Below are positions 43,206-52,497 of a DNA stretch of 64,000 nt, piece after piece (the first letter of the stretch is position 1; the number at the start of each line of letters is the position of its first letter). Both the position numbers and the translations under genes were made by a program. The notes beneath the pieces were generated by a model. It was not told the DNA's origin and did not search any database. It saw nothing but the letters and a program-made list of their open reading frames with translations. The DNA lies in contig NZ_SKCD01000002.1 of NCBI RefSeq assembly GCF_006542765.1, positions 124,001-188,000 of the forward strand, given 5' to 3'. The stretch comes from Paenibacillus luteus. Its GTDB lineage: Bacteria; Bacillota; Bacilli; Paenibacillales; Paenibacillaceae.

Positions 43206-45494
43206 CTACGCTAGGGATGCGTGCTTGGAGCGAGCGATTTCCGTTGCTACGACCATGTTGCGGAGTGACTCGACCGTTTCGTCATAGCCACGCGTCTTCA
43301 AACCGCAGTCCGGGTTGATCCAGAAGAGCTTCGGGTCAAGAACGCGCAAGGCACGCTCAATCATGCTCGTCATTTCTTCCACGCGCGGAACGCGCGGGCT
43401 ATGAATGTCATACACGCCAAGGCCAATGCCTAGCTTGTAAGTGTTTTCCTCAAAGCTGTGGATGAGCTCACCGTGGCTGCGCGAGGTCTCGATGGAGATC
43501 ACATCGGCATCCATCGCTTCAATGGAGTCAATCATGTCATGGAACTCGCAATAACACATATGCGTGTGAATTTGCGTCGTGTCTGCAACCGTGCAAGTTG
43601 TCATACGGAATGCCTTGACTGCCCATGCCAGATACTCTGCTTGATCTGCTTCTTTCAACGGAAGCCCTTCACGAACTGCCGGCTCGTCAACTTGAATCAT
43701 GCCAATGCCTGCTTGCTCAAGCGCTTCTACTTCCTGTCTAAGAGCATAAGCCAGTTGGTAAGCAATTTGTTCACGAGAAATATCATCACGTACAAATGAC
43801 CAGTTCATGATCGTAATCGGTCCAGTCAACATGCCTTTGACAGGACGATCCGTTTTCGATTGCGCATATTGCGTTTCCTCGACGGTCATCGCTTCTTCGA
43901 AAGCGACGTCGCCATAAATGATTGGCGGCTTCACGCAGCGTGAACCATACGATTGCACCCAGCCATATTGTGTAAATGCAAAGCCAGCAAGTTTCTCACC
44001 AAAAAATTCAACCATATCTGTACGCTCGAACTCACCATGTACCAAGACATCGATGCCAATTTCCTCTTGCAGCTTGATCCAGATATCGATTTGCTCACGA
44101 ATGAAATCAGCATATTGCTCGTTGCTCCATTCCGCTTTGCGCCATTGCTGGCGAGCCTTGCGCACTTCCGCCGATTGCGGAAAGCTGCCGATCGTTGTTG
44201 TAGGGAATAGCGGCAATTGCCATTTGTTTTGTTGAGCGACATGACGCTCAGCGAAAGGCAGACTGCGTTCCGGTTGTTTCGTGCTAATCGCGGCAACGGC
44301 TTGTTGAATATCATTGCGATTACGCTCGCCCGATTGTTTAAGTCCTTCAAGTTCGCGGTCGCATTGCTCCAGCTCTGCTGTAATCGAAGCTCCACCTTGC
44401 GTTAGTGCTTTAGCAAGCAAAACCAGCTCATCCAGCTTCTCGTCAGCGAATGCAAGAGCATTTTGCAGCTCAGCTGTCAGCTTCTTCTCGCTTTTCACCG
44501 TTACCGGAACATGAAGCAAGCTGCATGATGATTGTACGATTAGTTGATCATCCGTTACTAGTCCGGACAGCTCTTCGAGCAATGCCAGCTTCTCGCGAAG
44601 CGAAGCTTTCCAAATGCCGCGGCCATCGATAATACCTGCGCCCAGAACCTTATCTGCTGGGAAGCCGTGTGCTTTAATCGAAGCGATGTTGCCTGTAAAG
44701 CCATGAACGAAATCAAGGCCGATTGCTTTAACCGGAAGAGCAACGATTTCTTTGTAATTCTCTACCGATTCAAAGTACGTTTGCAGCAAAATATGGAGTG
44801 CCGGTACAGCCGCCGCAAATGCCTCGTAGATTGTTTTCAGACGCGCTAAATCCTCCGAATCAAGTTTAGTCACTAGAACCGGCTCATCGATTTGCACCCA
44901 CGCAACGCCTTCAGCCGCAAGCTCTTGCAGCACTTGCACATAAAGCGGAATGAGCTTAGCGATCCAAGCATCCGTCTCTGATTTGCTGTATCCTTTGGAA
45001 AGCTTCAGGAAAGTCAGCGGCCCAATGATAACTGGCTTGCCTTCGATTCCGAGCTTCTCCTTCGCTTCGCGGTAAGCAAGAAGCGGTTTATTTTCGGTAA
45101 GTACAGGAGCTGCGCCATCGAGCTCAGGTACGATATAGTGATAATTCGTGTTGAACCATTTTGTCATTTCGCTTGCCGTTGCTTCCTTCGTTCCACGGGC
45201 AATGCCGTAATAGAGGGACAACGGCACTGCGCCGCCGTCATAAGCGAAGCGTTTTGGAATGATTCCGAACATGGTAGCCGTATCAAGAACTTGATCATAA
45301 TAGCTGAAATCATTTACGGCAATTAGATCGATCCCTTTTTCCTGCTGCTTGCGCAAGTGGTTCAGACGAACTTCCTGCAGCTGCTTCTCAAAATCCGATT
45401 CCTCCAGCTTGCCTGACCAGAACGCCTCAAGCGCTTTTTTCCATTCTCTATCTGCACCAATTCGCGGGTATCCCAAAACACTGCTTTTTGTCAT
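43206..45494 (-). CDS. metE: Cobalamin-independent methionine synthase
   Basis: 762 aa, full length. The C-terminal zinc site is visible: QIHTHMCYCEFHD (His and Cys) and NPDCGLKTRGYDE (Cys). The folate region has TTTIGSFPQSAEVRKARQQW (given in part) and ILVHGEFERTDMVEFFGE-type sequence. It transfers a methyl group from methyltetrahydropteroyl-triglutamate to homocysteine. The leader is only about 108 nt and shows no S-box or T-box; instead a palindrome lies before the gene and a LysR gene lies just upstream on the same strand. Confidence 0.96.
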   Translation of the reverse strand: MTKSSVLGYPRIGADREWKKALEAFWSGKLEESDFEKQLQEVRLNHLRKQQEKGIDLIAVNDFSYYDQVLDTATMFGIIPKRFAYDGGAVPLSLYYGIARGTKEATASEMTKWFNTNYHYIVPELDGAAPVLTENKPLLAYREAKEKLGIEGKPVIIGPLTFLKLSKGYSKSETDAWIAKLIPLYVQVLQELAAEGVAWVQIDEPVLVTKLDSEDLARLKTIYEAFAAAVPALHILLQTYFESVENYKEIVALPVKAIGLDFVHGFTGNIASIKAHGFPADKVLGAGIIDGRGIWKASLREKLALLEELSGLVTDDQLIVQSSCSLLHVPVTVKSEKKLTAELQNALAFADEKLDELVLLAKALTQGGASITAELEQCDRELEGLKQSGERNRNDIQQAVAAISTKQPERSLPFAERHVAQQNKWQLPLFPTTTIGSFPQSAEVRKARQQWRKAEWSNEQYADFIREQIDIWIKLQEEIGIDVLVHGEFERTDMVEFFGEKLAGFAFTQYGWVQSYGSRCVKPPIIYGDVAFEEAMTVEETQYAQSKTDRPVKGMLTGPITIMNWSFVRDDISREQIAYQLAYALRQEVEALEQAGIGMIQVDEPAVREGLPLKEADQAEYLAWAVKAFRMTTCTVADTTQIHTHMCYCEFHDMIDSIEAMDADVISIETSRSHGELIHSFEENTYKLGIGLGVYDIHSPRVPRVEEMTSMIERALRVLDPKLFWINPDCGLKTRGYDETVESLRNMVVATEIARSKHASLA

Positions 45495-45566
45495 CTTGTA
45501 AGCTCCTCTACAACTTGTTACAAGAAAGATACCATGGTTTCACAGATATAGTGTAACTGTAATAAA

Positions 45567-45582
45567 CTATAGCTAGTTATAG
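45567..45582. promoter_or_regulatory. Palindrome before metE, candidate LysR site
   Basis: CTATAGCTAGTTATAG is a 16-bp inverted repeat with one mismatched pair and fits the T-N11-A pattern of LysR regulators. It lies 73 bp before the metE start. Confidence 0.55.
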
Positions 45583-45602
45583 CTTTTGGCTATACCAAGA
45601 AA

Positions 45603-46505
45603 TTAAGGCGAGGTTGCTTCTATTAGCGCTTCTACATAGGCTGATCCCAGCTTCGAGAGCGAAGCGTTTTTATGTGAAATCCAGCCGACATTGATCGTTT
45701 CCTCGCAATCCAGCGGTACAGGGATAATTTCGTTGCCATTGAGGTCTTTGCTAAGCACGCCTGTCGAAATCGTGTAGCCATTTAAGCCGATCAGTAAATT
45801 AAATAAAGTAGCACGATCGTTCACACGGATGCTTTTCTTATGCGACATTGTGCTTAAAATTTCTTCGGAAAAATGAAACGAATTATATTCTCCTTGGTCA
45901 AAAGACAAATAAGGGTAGTTTTGCAGCTGGTCAATCGTAACGATTGACTGCTTGGCGAGCGGATTTTTGATGCTGATGAAAATATGCGGTTTAGCCATAA
46001 ACAAGCTGTTAAACTGCAAATTGGCCGTTTTGAGCAGCTTATTAATGACTTTGCCGTTGAACTCATTCAGATATAGAATGCCAATCTCGCTGCGCAGATT
46101 CTTGACATCCTCTATGATTTCATAGGTTTTCGTCTCGCGCAAGGCGAGCTCGTATTCCTCATGGCCGTATTCCTGTATCAGGCTTACAAACGCATTGACC
46201 GCAAAAGCATAATGCTGGGTTGATACGGAAAAATGCTGCGGGGAAGGCTTCGCGTTCAGGTAACGGCTCTCCAGCAGCTCCGCTTGCTCCACCACTTGCC
46301 GGGCATAGCTAAGAAACTCGACTCCCTCCTTCGAGAGCGAGATTCCTTTATTCGACCGATCGAAGATCGCAAGCTGCATCTCTTCTTCCAGCTCCCTTAT
46401 CGCATTCGACAGGCTGGGCTGGGAAATAAACAATCGCTTGGCGGCTTCGTTGATCGAACCCCGATTCGCGACCTCAATAATGTATTTTAATTGCTGCAGC
46501 GTCAA
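45603..46505 (-). CDS. LysR-family regulator, probably controlling metE
   Basis: 300 aa. N-terminal helix-turn-helix (YIIEVANRGSINEAAKRLFI, then SQPSLSNAIRELE) and a periplasmic-binding-like effector domain. Its stop is 108 bp before metE on the same strand, and a T-N11-A palindrome lies in between. In other bacteria MetR-type LysR regulators use homocysteine to activate metE. This makes a MetR-like role likely, though the sequence alone does not prove it. Confidence 0.85.
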   Translation of the reverse strand: MTLQQLKYIIEVANRGSINEAAKRLFISQPSLSNAIRELEEEMQLAIFDRSNKGISLSKEGVEFLSYARQVVEQAELLESRYLNAKPSPQHFSVSTQHYAFAVNAFVSLIQEYGHEEYELALRETKTYEIIEDVKNLRSEIGILYLNEFNGKVINKLLKTANLQFNSLFMAKPHIFISIKNPLAKQSIVTIDQLQNYPYLSFDQGEYNSFHFSEEILSTMSHKKSIRVNDRATLFNLLIGLNGYTISTGVLSKDLNGNEIIPVPLDCEETINVGWISHKNASLSKLGSAYVEALIEATSP

Positions 46506-46653
46506 TGAAATGCTCTCCTTTATCGTAAAGACCCGCTTCCGCTCAACCTATTCTCTTATCGGTCGGCAGATGAACGGGCCATTTAGTTCAGATCAAATTT
46601 GCTAAACTAATCGTTCTCACTATTATAGTTTATCTGATCCAATCGCTCAATTT

Positions 46654-47517
46654 TCACCTTTCTAAACGCTGCAGTTTATCCGGGTTTCTGATTAAGTACA
46701 GGCTGCGAATTTCATTATTCTCCATATGCAGCAGCGCTGCCGTCTCGATTCTGTTGCGTGTCCTTACAATTAGCCCTGGCTGGCCATTCATTTCCGTCAG
46801 CTTAAATTCGAAGCCGCCCTCCTCGTTGGCGCCTTTTTGAATAATGCCAAGCAGGAAACGGATAACATGCTCTCGGGATTGGATAGGATGAACGGCAGAC
46901 AAAGCTTTGCCCCCACCGTCCGAGATCAACACGGCATCCTTAGCAAGCATGGTGACGATTGCATCTAAGTTCCCTTGCTCCAGTGCAGTCAGAAAGGCGC
47001 GAATCCATGGCTCGCTCGCCGTTTCCGTGAAACCGGGCGTTTCTGCGGAAACCCCCATTTTGCCTTGTGCACGGCTGTAGAGCTTTCGGCAATTGGCTTC
47101 CGTTTTGTCCACCTGCTCTGCAATCGCGGCATAATCAAAGCCGAGCGCTTCCCTAAGCACGAATACCGCCCTCTCCGAGGGAGACAGCCTCTCCAGCAAG
47201 ACAAGCATGGCATACGACAGCAGCTCGCCCCGCGCAACCGCTTCATACGTTTGGTCATCGGATGTTAAAATAGGCTCAGGCAGCCATTCCCCGAAGTAAT
47301 GCTCACGCCTTCTACGGGCGGATCGATGCAAATCACGGCAGCGGTTCGTTATCATTTTGCACAAATACGCTTTAGGTTCTGCCATTCGCTCTAGCGGAAC
47401 CTCATAGGCTTTCACAAACACGTCCTGCACCATATCCTCCGCATCGGCAGCCGAGCCCGTCAACTGATAGGCAAGCGTAAACAATAATCCTCTATACTGC
47501 TCATACAGCTTCTGCAT
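46654..47517 (-). CDS. ECF41-type RNA polymerase sigma factor with SnoaL-like C-terminal domain
   Basis: 287 aa from the ATG after GGGAAGTGAG (ATG 15 nt upstream also possible). Region 2 includes DAEDMVQDVFVKAYE, region 4 LSPSERAVFVLREALGFDYA. The C-terminal extension is SnoaL-like and carries both ECF41 signatures: DGGGK (in LISDGGGKAL) and NPDKL ten residues before the end. In this group the extension replaces an anti-sigma factor. It follows the FAD-oxidoreductase gene by a few tens of bases, the classic ECF41 arrangement, and an ECF41-like promoter lies before that gene. Confidence 0.9.
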   Translation of the reverse strand: MQKLYEQYRGLLFTLAYQLTGSAADAEDMVQDVFVKAYEVPLERMAEPKAYLCKMITNRCRDLHRSARRRREHYFGEWLPEPILTSDDQTYEAVARGELLSYAMLVLLERLSPSERAVFVLREALGFDYAAIAEQVDKTEANCRKLYSRAQGKMGVSAETPGFTETASEPWIRAFLTALEQGNLDAIVTMLAKDAVLISDGGGKALSAVHPIQSREHVIRFLLGIIQKGANEEGGFEFKLTEMNGQPGLIVRTRNRIETAALLHMENNEIRSLYLIRNPDKLQRLER

Positions 47518-47550
47518 CGTCTCACTTCCCATCTTGTATTCCTTTGTTCC

Positions 47551-48738
47551 CTATTTTAGCAGACTTGCCATATCCCATGAGTACTTTCTCATTTTCCAGC
47601 CCAGCTTGCCTGTGAAAACCATATCGATGCCCCATTGGCGCGTCCAAGCCATGCCTCTATCCGGGCCCAGGCCGAAGCAGTAAAAATCCATAAAGCTTTT
47701 ATGAACGGGCGCAGGACGTCCCGCTAAATCAGCAGCGATAACCTTGGCCAGACGAGCTGCTTGCGCTGTCGCTTCCTTACAGGTTTTTCCGTCCAACCGC
47801 CCGCTGCCTGCATCTTGAATTTGGGCACAATCGCCAATGCTGTAGACCCCCTTCGCGCCTTTCACGCGGTAGCTTTCATCCACCACCACGTAACCATCCG
47901 CCGTCACCGGTACGCCAACCGTCCTCAGCATTGGATTCGGCAGCAGGCCCAGCGTCCAAATGCATAGTCCAATGGGCTCAACCTCGCCACTCGACAGAGT
48001 CAGCATACCTTCGTTCTCCCTCAATACTTTACTTCCATGTACGACCGTAATGCCATAGGAATGAAGAGCAGCTTCCAGCTTCGTGCCTACTTTGGCCGGA
48101 CCATCCGGGAATAGTCGCTCTCCTGCGTTAAACAAACGGATCGCAACCGCTTTTGGGTCAAGACCAAGCTGCCTTGCATCTTCCCGGACATGATGAGCCA
48201 GCTCTGCTGCTGTTTCAATACCGCTAATGCCCGCTCCCGCCACGGCAATGCTCATCAATCGCTGTTTCTCCTTTAAATTGCTCTCCCGAACAGCAGCCTG
48301 CAAATTCGAACGCCATGCTGCCTTAATGCCCTTCGCTTCAGCCAGCCCCGTAAGGGCTATGCCACCTTGGGCAGCCTCTGGCTGTCTCACTACGCTGCCG
48401 ATACCGAGCACAAGAAGGTCATATTCGAGCGTGTGCTCCTTATCTCCCTTAGCTATTTGATACACCAACCTTTGGGATTGAGTATCTATTCCAATTACGT
48501 TTGCTTGAACGAACTCTACCCCTACCGGGAACATGCTGCTGAACGGAATCGTAATGTCCTCATTACCCGCAGCAGGTTTAAATAGCAGCACCTTGCGTGT
48601 ATGGTAGCTGTTTTTATCGATCAGAATAAGACGAAGCCGTGGAGCATTCACACCATTCTTCATCGTTTTTTGAATTTCTTTCACCGCATGTATCCCTGCG
48701 TATCCCCCGCCAATGACCACACATGTCAACGTCTTCAT
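47551..48738 (-). CDS. FAD-dependent NADH dehydrogenase-like oxidoreductase
   Basis: 395 aa from the ATG after AGAAGGAG; an upstream extension lacks a ribosome site. N-terminal FAD motif VVIGGGYAGIHAVKEI, a second dinucleotide motif AVAGAGISGIETAAEL, and GVYSIGDCAQIQ, the conserved C-terminal FAD-binding motif. Similar to type II NADH dehydrogenases and AIF-like proteins, but without the C-terminal membrane helix I would expect for a strong Ndh. It is co-transcribed with the ECF41 sigma factor and is its probable target. Confidence 0.88.
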   Translation of the reverse strand: MKTLTCVVIGGGYAGIHAVKEIQKTMKNGVNAPRLRLILIDKNSYHTRKVLLFKPAAGNEDITIPFSSMFPVGVEFVQANVIGIDTQSQRLVYQIAKGDKEHTLEYDLLVLGIGSVVRQPEAAQGGIALTGLAEAKGIKAAWRSNLQAAVRESNLKEKQRLMSIAVAGAGISGIETAAELAHHVREDARQLGLDPKAVAIRLFNAGERLFPDGPAKVGTKLEAALHSYGITVVHGSKVLRENEGMLTLSSGEVEPIGLCIWTLGLLPNPMLRTVGVPVTADGYVVVDESYRVKGAKGVYSIGDCAQIQDAGSGRLDGKTCKEATAQAARLAKVIAADLAGRPAPVHKSFMDFYCFGLGPDRGMAWTRQWGIDMVFTGKLGWKMRKYSWDMASLLK

Positions 48739-48766
48739 CGTCATCACTCCTTCTGTTTGGCAATAG

Positions 48767-48793
48767 AACGAAATAGCGGCTCGTTTTGTGACA
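48767..48793 (-). promoter_or_regulatory. ECF41-like promoter of the oxidoreductase-sigma operon
   Basis: Minus-strand TGTCACA (48793-48787), 16-bp spacer, CGTT (48770-48767). The ECF41 consensus is TGTCACA and CGTC with similar spacing; the -35 is exact and the -10 has one change. It lies about 29 bp before the start codon. Confidence 0.7.
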
Positions 48794-48913
48794 AATGAGA
48801 AGCGAATATAAGATATTTTCTTTAAACGGAAAACTAACCTTACTCGAATTAACTTATCTTTCATTACATAGCGCATCGCAAAATGCTTACTTTAGTTGAG
48901 AAACCATAAATAA

Positions 48914-48927
48914 TTTAGTAAACTAAA
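48914..48927. promoter_or_regulatory. Inverted repeat before the LLM oxidoreductase gene
   Basis: TTTAGT-AA-ACTAAA, 22 bp before the start codon. Position fits a repressor site. Confidence 0.35.
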
Positions 48928-48949
48928 ACTATTGAAAGGGGAGTTATAT

Positions 48950-50017
48950 ATGGCCAATTTGGCTGCTGGAATGGAAATAGGAATAAGTACGTTCTTGGAA
49001 ACAACACCTGACCCGGTGACTGGGGTCATCATGAGCCATGCAGAGCGTCTGCGCCATGCGGTTGAAGAAATCGTGCTCGCCGATCAGGTCGGCCTGGACG
49101 TTTACGGAATCGGAGAGCATCACCGGGCGGATTATGCAGGTACGGCTCCTGCCGTCGTGCTGGCTGCCGCGGCTGCCATGACCAAACGGATACGGCTAAC
49201 AAGCGCGGTTACCGTGCTTTCCTCCGATGATCCGGTACGCGTCTATCAAGCGTTCTCAACCTTAGATGGCATCTCGAACGGACGGGCTGAAATCATGGCG
49301 GGCCGCGGTTCATTTATCGAATCTTTCCCGCTGTTCGGATACAGTCTTGACGATTACGAGGAACTGTTCGAAGAGAAGCTTGAGCTGCTGCTTAAAATTA
49401 GATCTTCGGAGAAAGTCAGCTGGCGTGGAGGGCATCGCCCTGCCATCGATAATTTGGCTGTCTATCCGCGATCGGTCCAAAGCCCGCTGCCAGTCTGGAT
49501 TGCAAGTGGCGGAAATGCGGAATCGGCGGTAAGAGCCGGCACGCTAGGCCTGCCCATTGCCTTCGCAATCATCGGCGGCATGCCGGAGAGCTTTGCGCCT
49601 TTAGTCTCTCTTTATAAGGAGGCTGCCGCACGGGCCGGGCATGATCCGAGCAAGCTGCAAATAGCCACACATTCCCACGGCTTCGTAGGCGACACGACGG
49701 AACAAGCAGCCGATATGTTCTTCGCGCCAACAGCCGCCCAAATGAATGTCATCGGCCGCGAGCGCGGTTGGAGGCAAAATTATGACCGTGCGGCTTTCGA
49801 TGCTGCGCGCAGTCTTCGAGGCGCCCTTTATGTCGGTGACCCTGAATATGTGGCTGAGAAAATCATTTTGCTGCGCAAAAACCTTGGCGTTACCCGTTTC
49901 TTCCTGCATGTCAATGTTGGCACGATGCCCCACCGCGAGGTGCTGCACGCCATCGAACTGCTAGGAACTAAAGTAGCGCCAATCGTACGCAAAGAGCTTG
50001 CCAAAAGCGAAGCGTAA
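48950..50017 (+). CDS. LLM-class flavin-dependent oxidoreductase
   Basis: 355 aa from the ATG after AAAGGGGAG. Bacterial-luciferase fold with [20 protein letters not shown] near residue 50, [20 protein letters not shown] and [10 protein letters not shown]. These match the Atu2307/SP_0267-type monooxygenase subgroup. It would use FMNH2 or F420-like reduced flavin and oxygen; substrate unknown. Monocistronic, ending at a strong bidirectional hairpin. Confidence 0.9.
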   Translation: MANLAAGMEIGISTFLETTPDPVTGVIMSHAERLRHAVEEIVLADQVGLDVYGIGEHHRADYAGTAPAVVLAAAAAMTKRIRLTSAVTVLSSDDPVRVYQAFSTLDGISNGRAEIMAGRGSFIESFPLFGYSLDDYEELFEEKLELLLKIRSSEKVSWRGGHRPAIDNLAVYPRSVQSPLPVWIASGGNAESAVRAGTLGLPIAFAIIGGMPESFAPLVSLYKEAAARAGHDPSKLQIATHSHGFVGDTTEQAADMFFAPTAAQMNVIGRERGWRQNYDRAAFDAARSLRGALYVGDPEYVAEKIILLRKNLGVTRFFLHVNVGTMPHREVLHAIELLGTKVAPIVRKELAKSEA

Positions 50018-50073
50018 TTGAATCCTTGATGTTATGTGAAGCAAGATGTAGCGCTTGCTCCACACCGATACAA

Positions 50074-50121
50074 AACAAAGAAGTGTCCGAGGCCGTTAGC
50101 GCTTGGACACTTCTTTGTTTT
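50074..50121 (+). terminator. Bidirectional terminator
   Basis: A perfect 15-bp stem (AACAAAGAAGTGTCC with complement), 16-nt loop and a T run. Serves the LLM gene and the convergent anti-sigma gene. Confidence 0.85.
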
Positions 50122-50145
50122 TGCAATTCGGGAGTTTGCCACACA

Positions 50146-51258
50146 TTAACGGTTACTTAAATCGATGACAATGTCCTCCATCTTAAACTTTTCTTCCCCT
50201 TTTCCTGATTTCTCCGGTATAGCAGCAGATTGAGGCCCGTCTTTGGTCTCTTCTACGGAACCGTAATTCTCGGAAGTATATTCATATAGCCTGATCTGCG
50301 GCGTTAGGATCAGCTTCGCTGCATTCGGATCTAATTTTTCGAATGTCTTGCTCCAGCTTGTATGATAGCCTTCTTTGTCCCCTGTGCCTCCATTCCCTTT
50401 CCCTGAATATAGATTACCCAAGTCGTCTTTTACTTCAATGTCCACATCTACCCCATGCCATTTGTTTCGGATTTCCTCTGAAACGAGTTGGTCATAATGC
50501 ACGATGAAAGACATTGGCGTCACTGATAGTTCCCCAATTTGAACGGCCACGCCATCATGCTCCGAGCTTTGTCCAATAACTTGAGTATCTGCTTCCGTTG
50601 CCTCCAATGCAAAAGCGAAGCTCCACTTACCTTTAATCTCTTCCTGATTTTCCTGGATGACGATGCTGTCGATTTGCCATTTCATATTGACAGTGTCTGG
50701 TTTCTGGCCTTTAAAAAATCCTGTTTCTGTAGTTATTCCAACATATCGGCTTGAATCTACCTTTGAAATTTTGGAGCCGCCCGCCCCGCCTGTCGAGCCT
50801 TTCATATTCAATAGCCCTCGCAAGTATGGGCTTTCGCCTAGATCCTGATTGCTCTCGATAGAATAGGTTAAGGCTACCGTTTCTCCATCAAAAATCGCGT
50901 TATTGATGATGACTTTAATACCATTGCTTTCTGCCGTCAGGTTCATTTCCGTGGAGTATTCCTGATAATGATCATAAACGCCAGCTTTGCCCACATCTAA
51001 AATTTTGAAAATGTTTCCGATAACAGGCAAGCTGACTGCGTAAGCTGGAAACGTTAATCCGAGTGTTGCCGTGGATAATCCAACAACCATAACAGCCGCG
51101 GCCACCGGCTTTTTCCAGCTCCTCATTTTCCGTTTCTGAACAATGGATTCCTTTAATGCCCGTTTCACCTTCGCTTTCTCAAGCTCATTGACTTCCATTT
51201 CCACAAATTCATGCTCATCGATATCCATGTCATTTAATAATTCATAAACGTCCTTCAT
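50146..51258 (-). CDS. DUF4179-type membrane anti-sigma factor
   Basis: 370 aa. An N-terminal cytoplasmic segment of about 48 residues precedes one membrane helix (PVAAAVMVVGLSTATLGLTF), followed by the PAYA-VSLPVIGNIFK start typical of DUF4179 extracellular domains. The rest is beta-rich. Its start overlaps the end of the ECF sigma gene by 4 nt, the usual sigma/anti-sigma coupling. It probably holds the sigma factor inactive until an envelope signal arrives. Confidence 0.85.
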   Translation of the reverse strand: MKDVYELLNDMDIDEHEFVEMEVNELEKAKVKRALKESIVQKRKMRSWKKPVAAAVMVVGLSTATLGLTFPAYAVSLPVIGNIFKILDVGKAGVYDHYQEYSTEMNLTAESNGIKVIINNAIFDGETVALTYSIESNQDLGESPYLRGLLNMKGSTGGAGGSKISKVDSSRYVGITTETGFFKGQKPDTVNMKWQIDSIVIQENQEEIKGKWSFAFALEATEADTQVIGQSSEHDGVAVQIGELSVTPMSFIVHYDQLVSEEIRNKWHGVDVDIEVKDDLGNLYSGKGNGGTGDKEGYHTSWSKTFEKLDPNAAKLILTPQIRLYEYTSENYGSVEETKDGPQSAAIPEKSGKGEEKFKMEDIVIDLSNR

Positions 51259-51821
51259 AGCATGCTGCCTCCAAAATCAAGATTCGTCGCTTTGTCATAC
51301 AGCTTTTTCTTCCCTCTATAGATCCGGTTATCGATGGAAGCCTTGCTGAGCCCCAGCTTGGCAGCAATGTCTCCCGTTTTGAATCCGAGAAAAAATTTCA
51401 TCATAAAAATATCCCGGTCCACAGGCTCCAACAAATGGATTAGCTTGATCAGCTCCGACTGGTCTTCCATTCTGATAAGCTCATCCTCCGCCGATTCTCC
51501 CGTACCAATCTCCTGCTCCTGAGAGAGGAGACCCGCTAGCTTATTATTCTTCCGGTAATAATCGAGCGCTCTAAACTTTGCAATTGCACAGATCCATTTT
51601 CTAAAATCAGTCGAATCACCTGAGAATTTATGCGCATGCTCCCAAATGGATAGAAAGATATCATTGATGCATTCTTCGATGATTCCATCGTTTCCGAGTG
51701 GAGATAACACCTTGTACGTGATTCCTTTTATTAATGGCAAATACTGATCAACGATATATTCCAGAGCGTCCTCTTTTTTTCGCTGCAGCCGCTGAATGTA
51801 ATTGGCGTCATTTGACTTCAT
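51255..51821 (-). CDS. ECF RNA polymerase sigma factor
   Basis: 188 aa. Region 2: ALEYIVDQYLPLIKGI and the helix IIEECINDIFLSIWE with RKWICAIAKFRALDYYRK. Region 4: LEPVDRDIFMMKFFLGFKTG, then AAKLGLSKASIDNRIYRGKK. No C-terminal extension. Partner of the overlapping DUF4179 gene. The pair is likely a membrane-stress switch. A 16-bp palindrome is in its promoter region. Confidence 0.9.
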   Translation of the reverse strand: MKSNDANYIQRLQRKKEDALEYIVDQYLPLIKGITYKVLSPLGNDGIIEECINDIFLSIWEHAHKFSGDSTDFRKWICAIAKFRALDYYRKNNKLAGLLSQEQEIGTGESAEDELIRMEDQSELIKLIHLLEPVDRDIFMMKFFLGFKTGDIAAKLGLSKASIDNRIYRGKKKLYDKATNLDFGGSML

Positions 51822-51843
51822 GTCTTAAAGCTCCTTATTTTTT

Positions 51844-51859
51844 TGTAAAAGCTTTTACA
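51844..51859. promoter_or_regulatory. Palindrome before the ECF sigma gene
   Basis: TGTAAAAGCTTTTACA, perfect 16-bp palindrome 23-38 bp before the start codon. It may be a repressor site overlapping the promoter; I do not see an ECF-type AAC -35 box. Confidence 0.45.
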
Positions 51860-51909
51860 TCCTATACAACGAATTTAAAATCATTTTCTCTCACCTATTC
51901 CATAAAAAA

Positions 51910-51946
51910 AAGCCGCCCCCTTCACAAGAAGGAGATCGACTTTCCA
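51910..51946 (-). terminator. Weak terminator-like hairpin
   Basis: CCTTC-ACAA-GAAGG with outer AAAG/CTTT arms and mismatches between; on the minus strand followed by TTTTTTTT. Just after the 135-aa gene. Confidence 0.5.
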
Positions 51947-51968
51947 AATTGGGGTTAGTAATATTCCT

Positions 51969-52376
51969 CTACTCATCTCTCAATAGACTCAATCGTTTAC
52001 TAAAATAATCACTTTCAATGGTGCTGCTGATCAGTCCGTATTTATCATTGCCAAATAAGTTAGCGTTCAGAGCGCTTAAAATCGTAATTGGCTGATTTAG
52101 CTTAGTCATCCCTTGTTGAATACAAATATCTAAATTAGCATGCACTTCATCTATTTCCGTCGAAGTTTTATGGTCTTCGAACAGCATATTGCTTTGAATA
52201 TGTAGTTTTCCATCTGCGCTTCGCCACCATTTGAACGTTTCAATTGAACATAGCGACCAATTTAAATATTCAATCCAACCGTCCCCAGACTCCATAAAAT
52301 AGATGATCTCGTCACTTGGCCCAGGCATATATAAGGCATCAGCAGACCATACGCCAACCACTGCATCCTTTTTCAT
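51969..52376 (-). CDS. Hypothetical protein, 135 aa
   Basis: The start is MKKDAVVGVW after GGGAGGGGGG. Soluble, Trp-rich N-terminal half (VVGVWSADALYMPGPSDEII, YLNWSLCSIETFKWWRS). The spacing of strands suggests a lipocalin- or calycin-like small barrel, but I recognise no family. Own promoter region and terminator. Confidence 0.6.
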   Translation of the reverse strand: MKKDAVVGVWSADALYMPGPSDEIIYFMESGDGWIEYLNWSLCSIETFKWWRSADGKLHIQSNMLFEDHKTSTEIDEVHANLDICIQQGMTKLNQPITILSALNANLFGNDKYGLISSTIESDYFSKRLSLLRDE

Positions 52377-52445
52377 GACAAGCATCCCCCCCTCCCTCTC
52401 ATATTAACCCATTATAGGAAAACATGGGAGCCCAACCTTGCAGCA

Positions 52446-52482
52446 AAAAAGCCAGTCAGAGTTTTAGTCTGACCGGCTTTTT
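52446..52482 (-). terminator. Terminator of the SDR gene
   Basis: AAAAAGCCAGTCAGA pairs with TCTGACCGGCTTTTT (one mismatch); 7-nt loop; T-rich end on the minus strand. Confidence 0.85.
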
Positions 52483-52497
52483 CGATTGTCCTGAAAT

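Noticed and set aside
43931..44395. Open frames on both strands inside metE
   Set aside because: Shadows of metE; no start signals and no family resemblance.
45495..45602. SAM riboswitch or T-box before metE
   Set aside because: Neither SAM-I core segments nor the T-box GGTGG(A/T)ACCGCG motif are present in the short leader.
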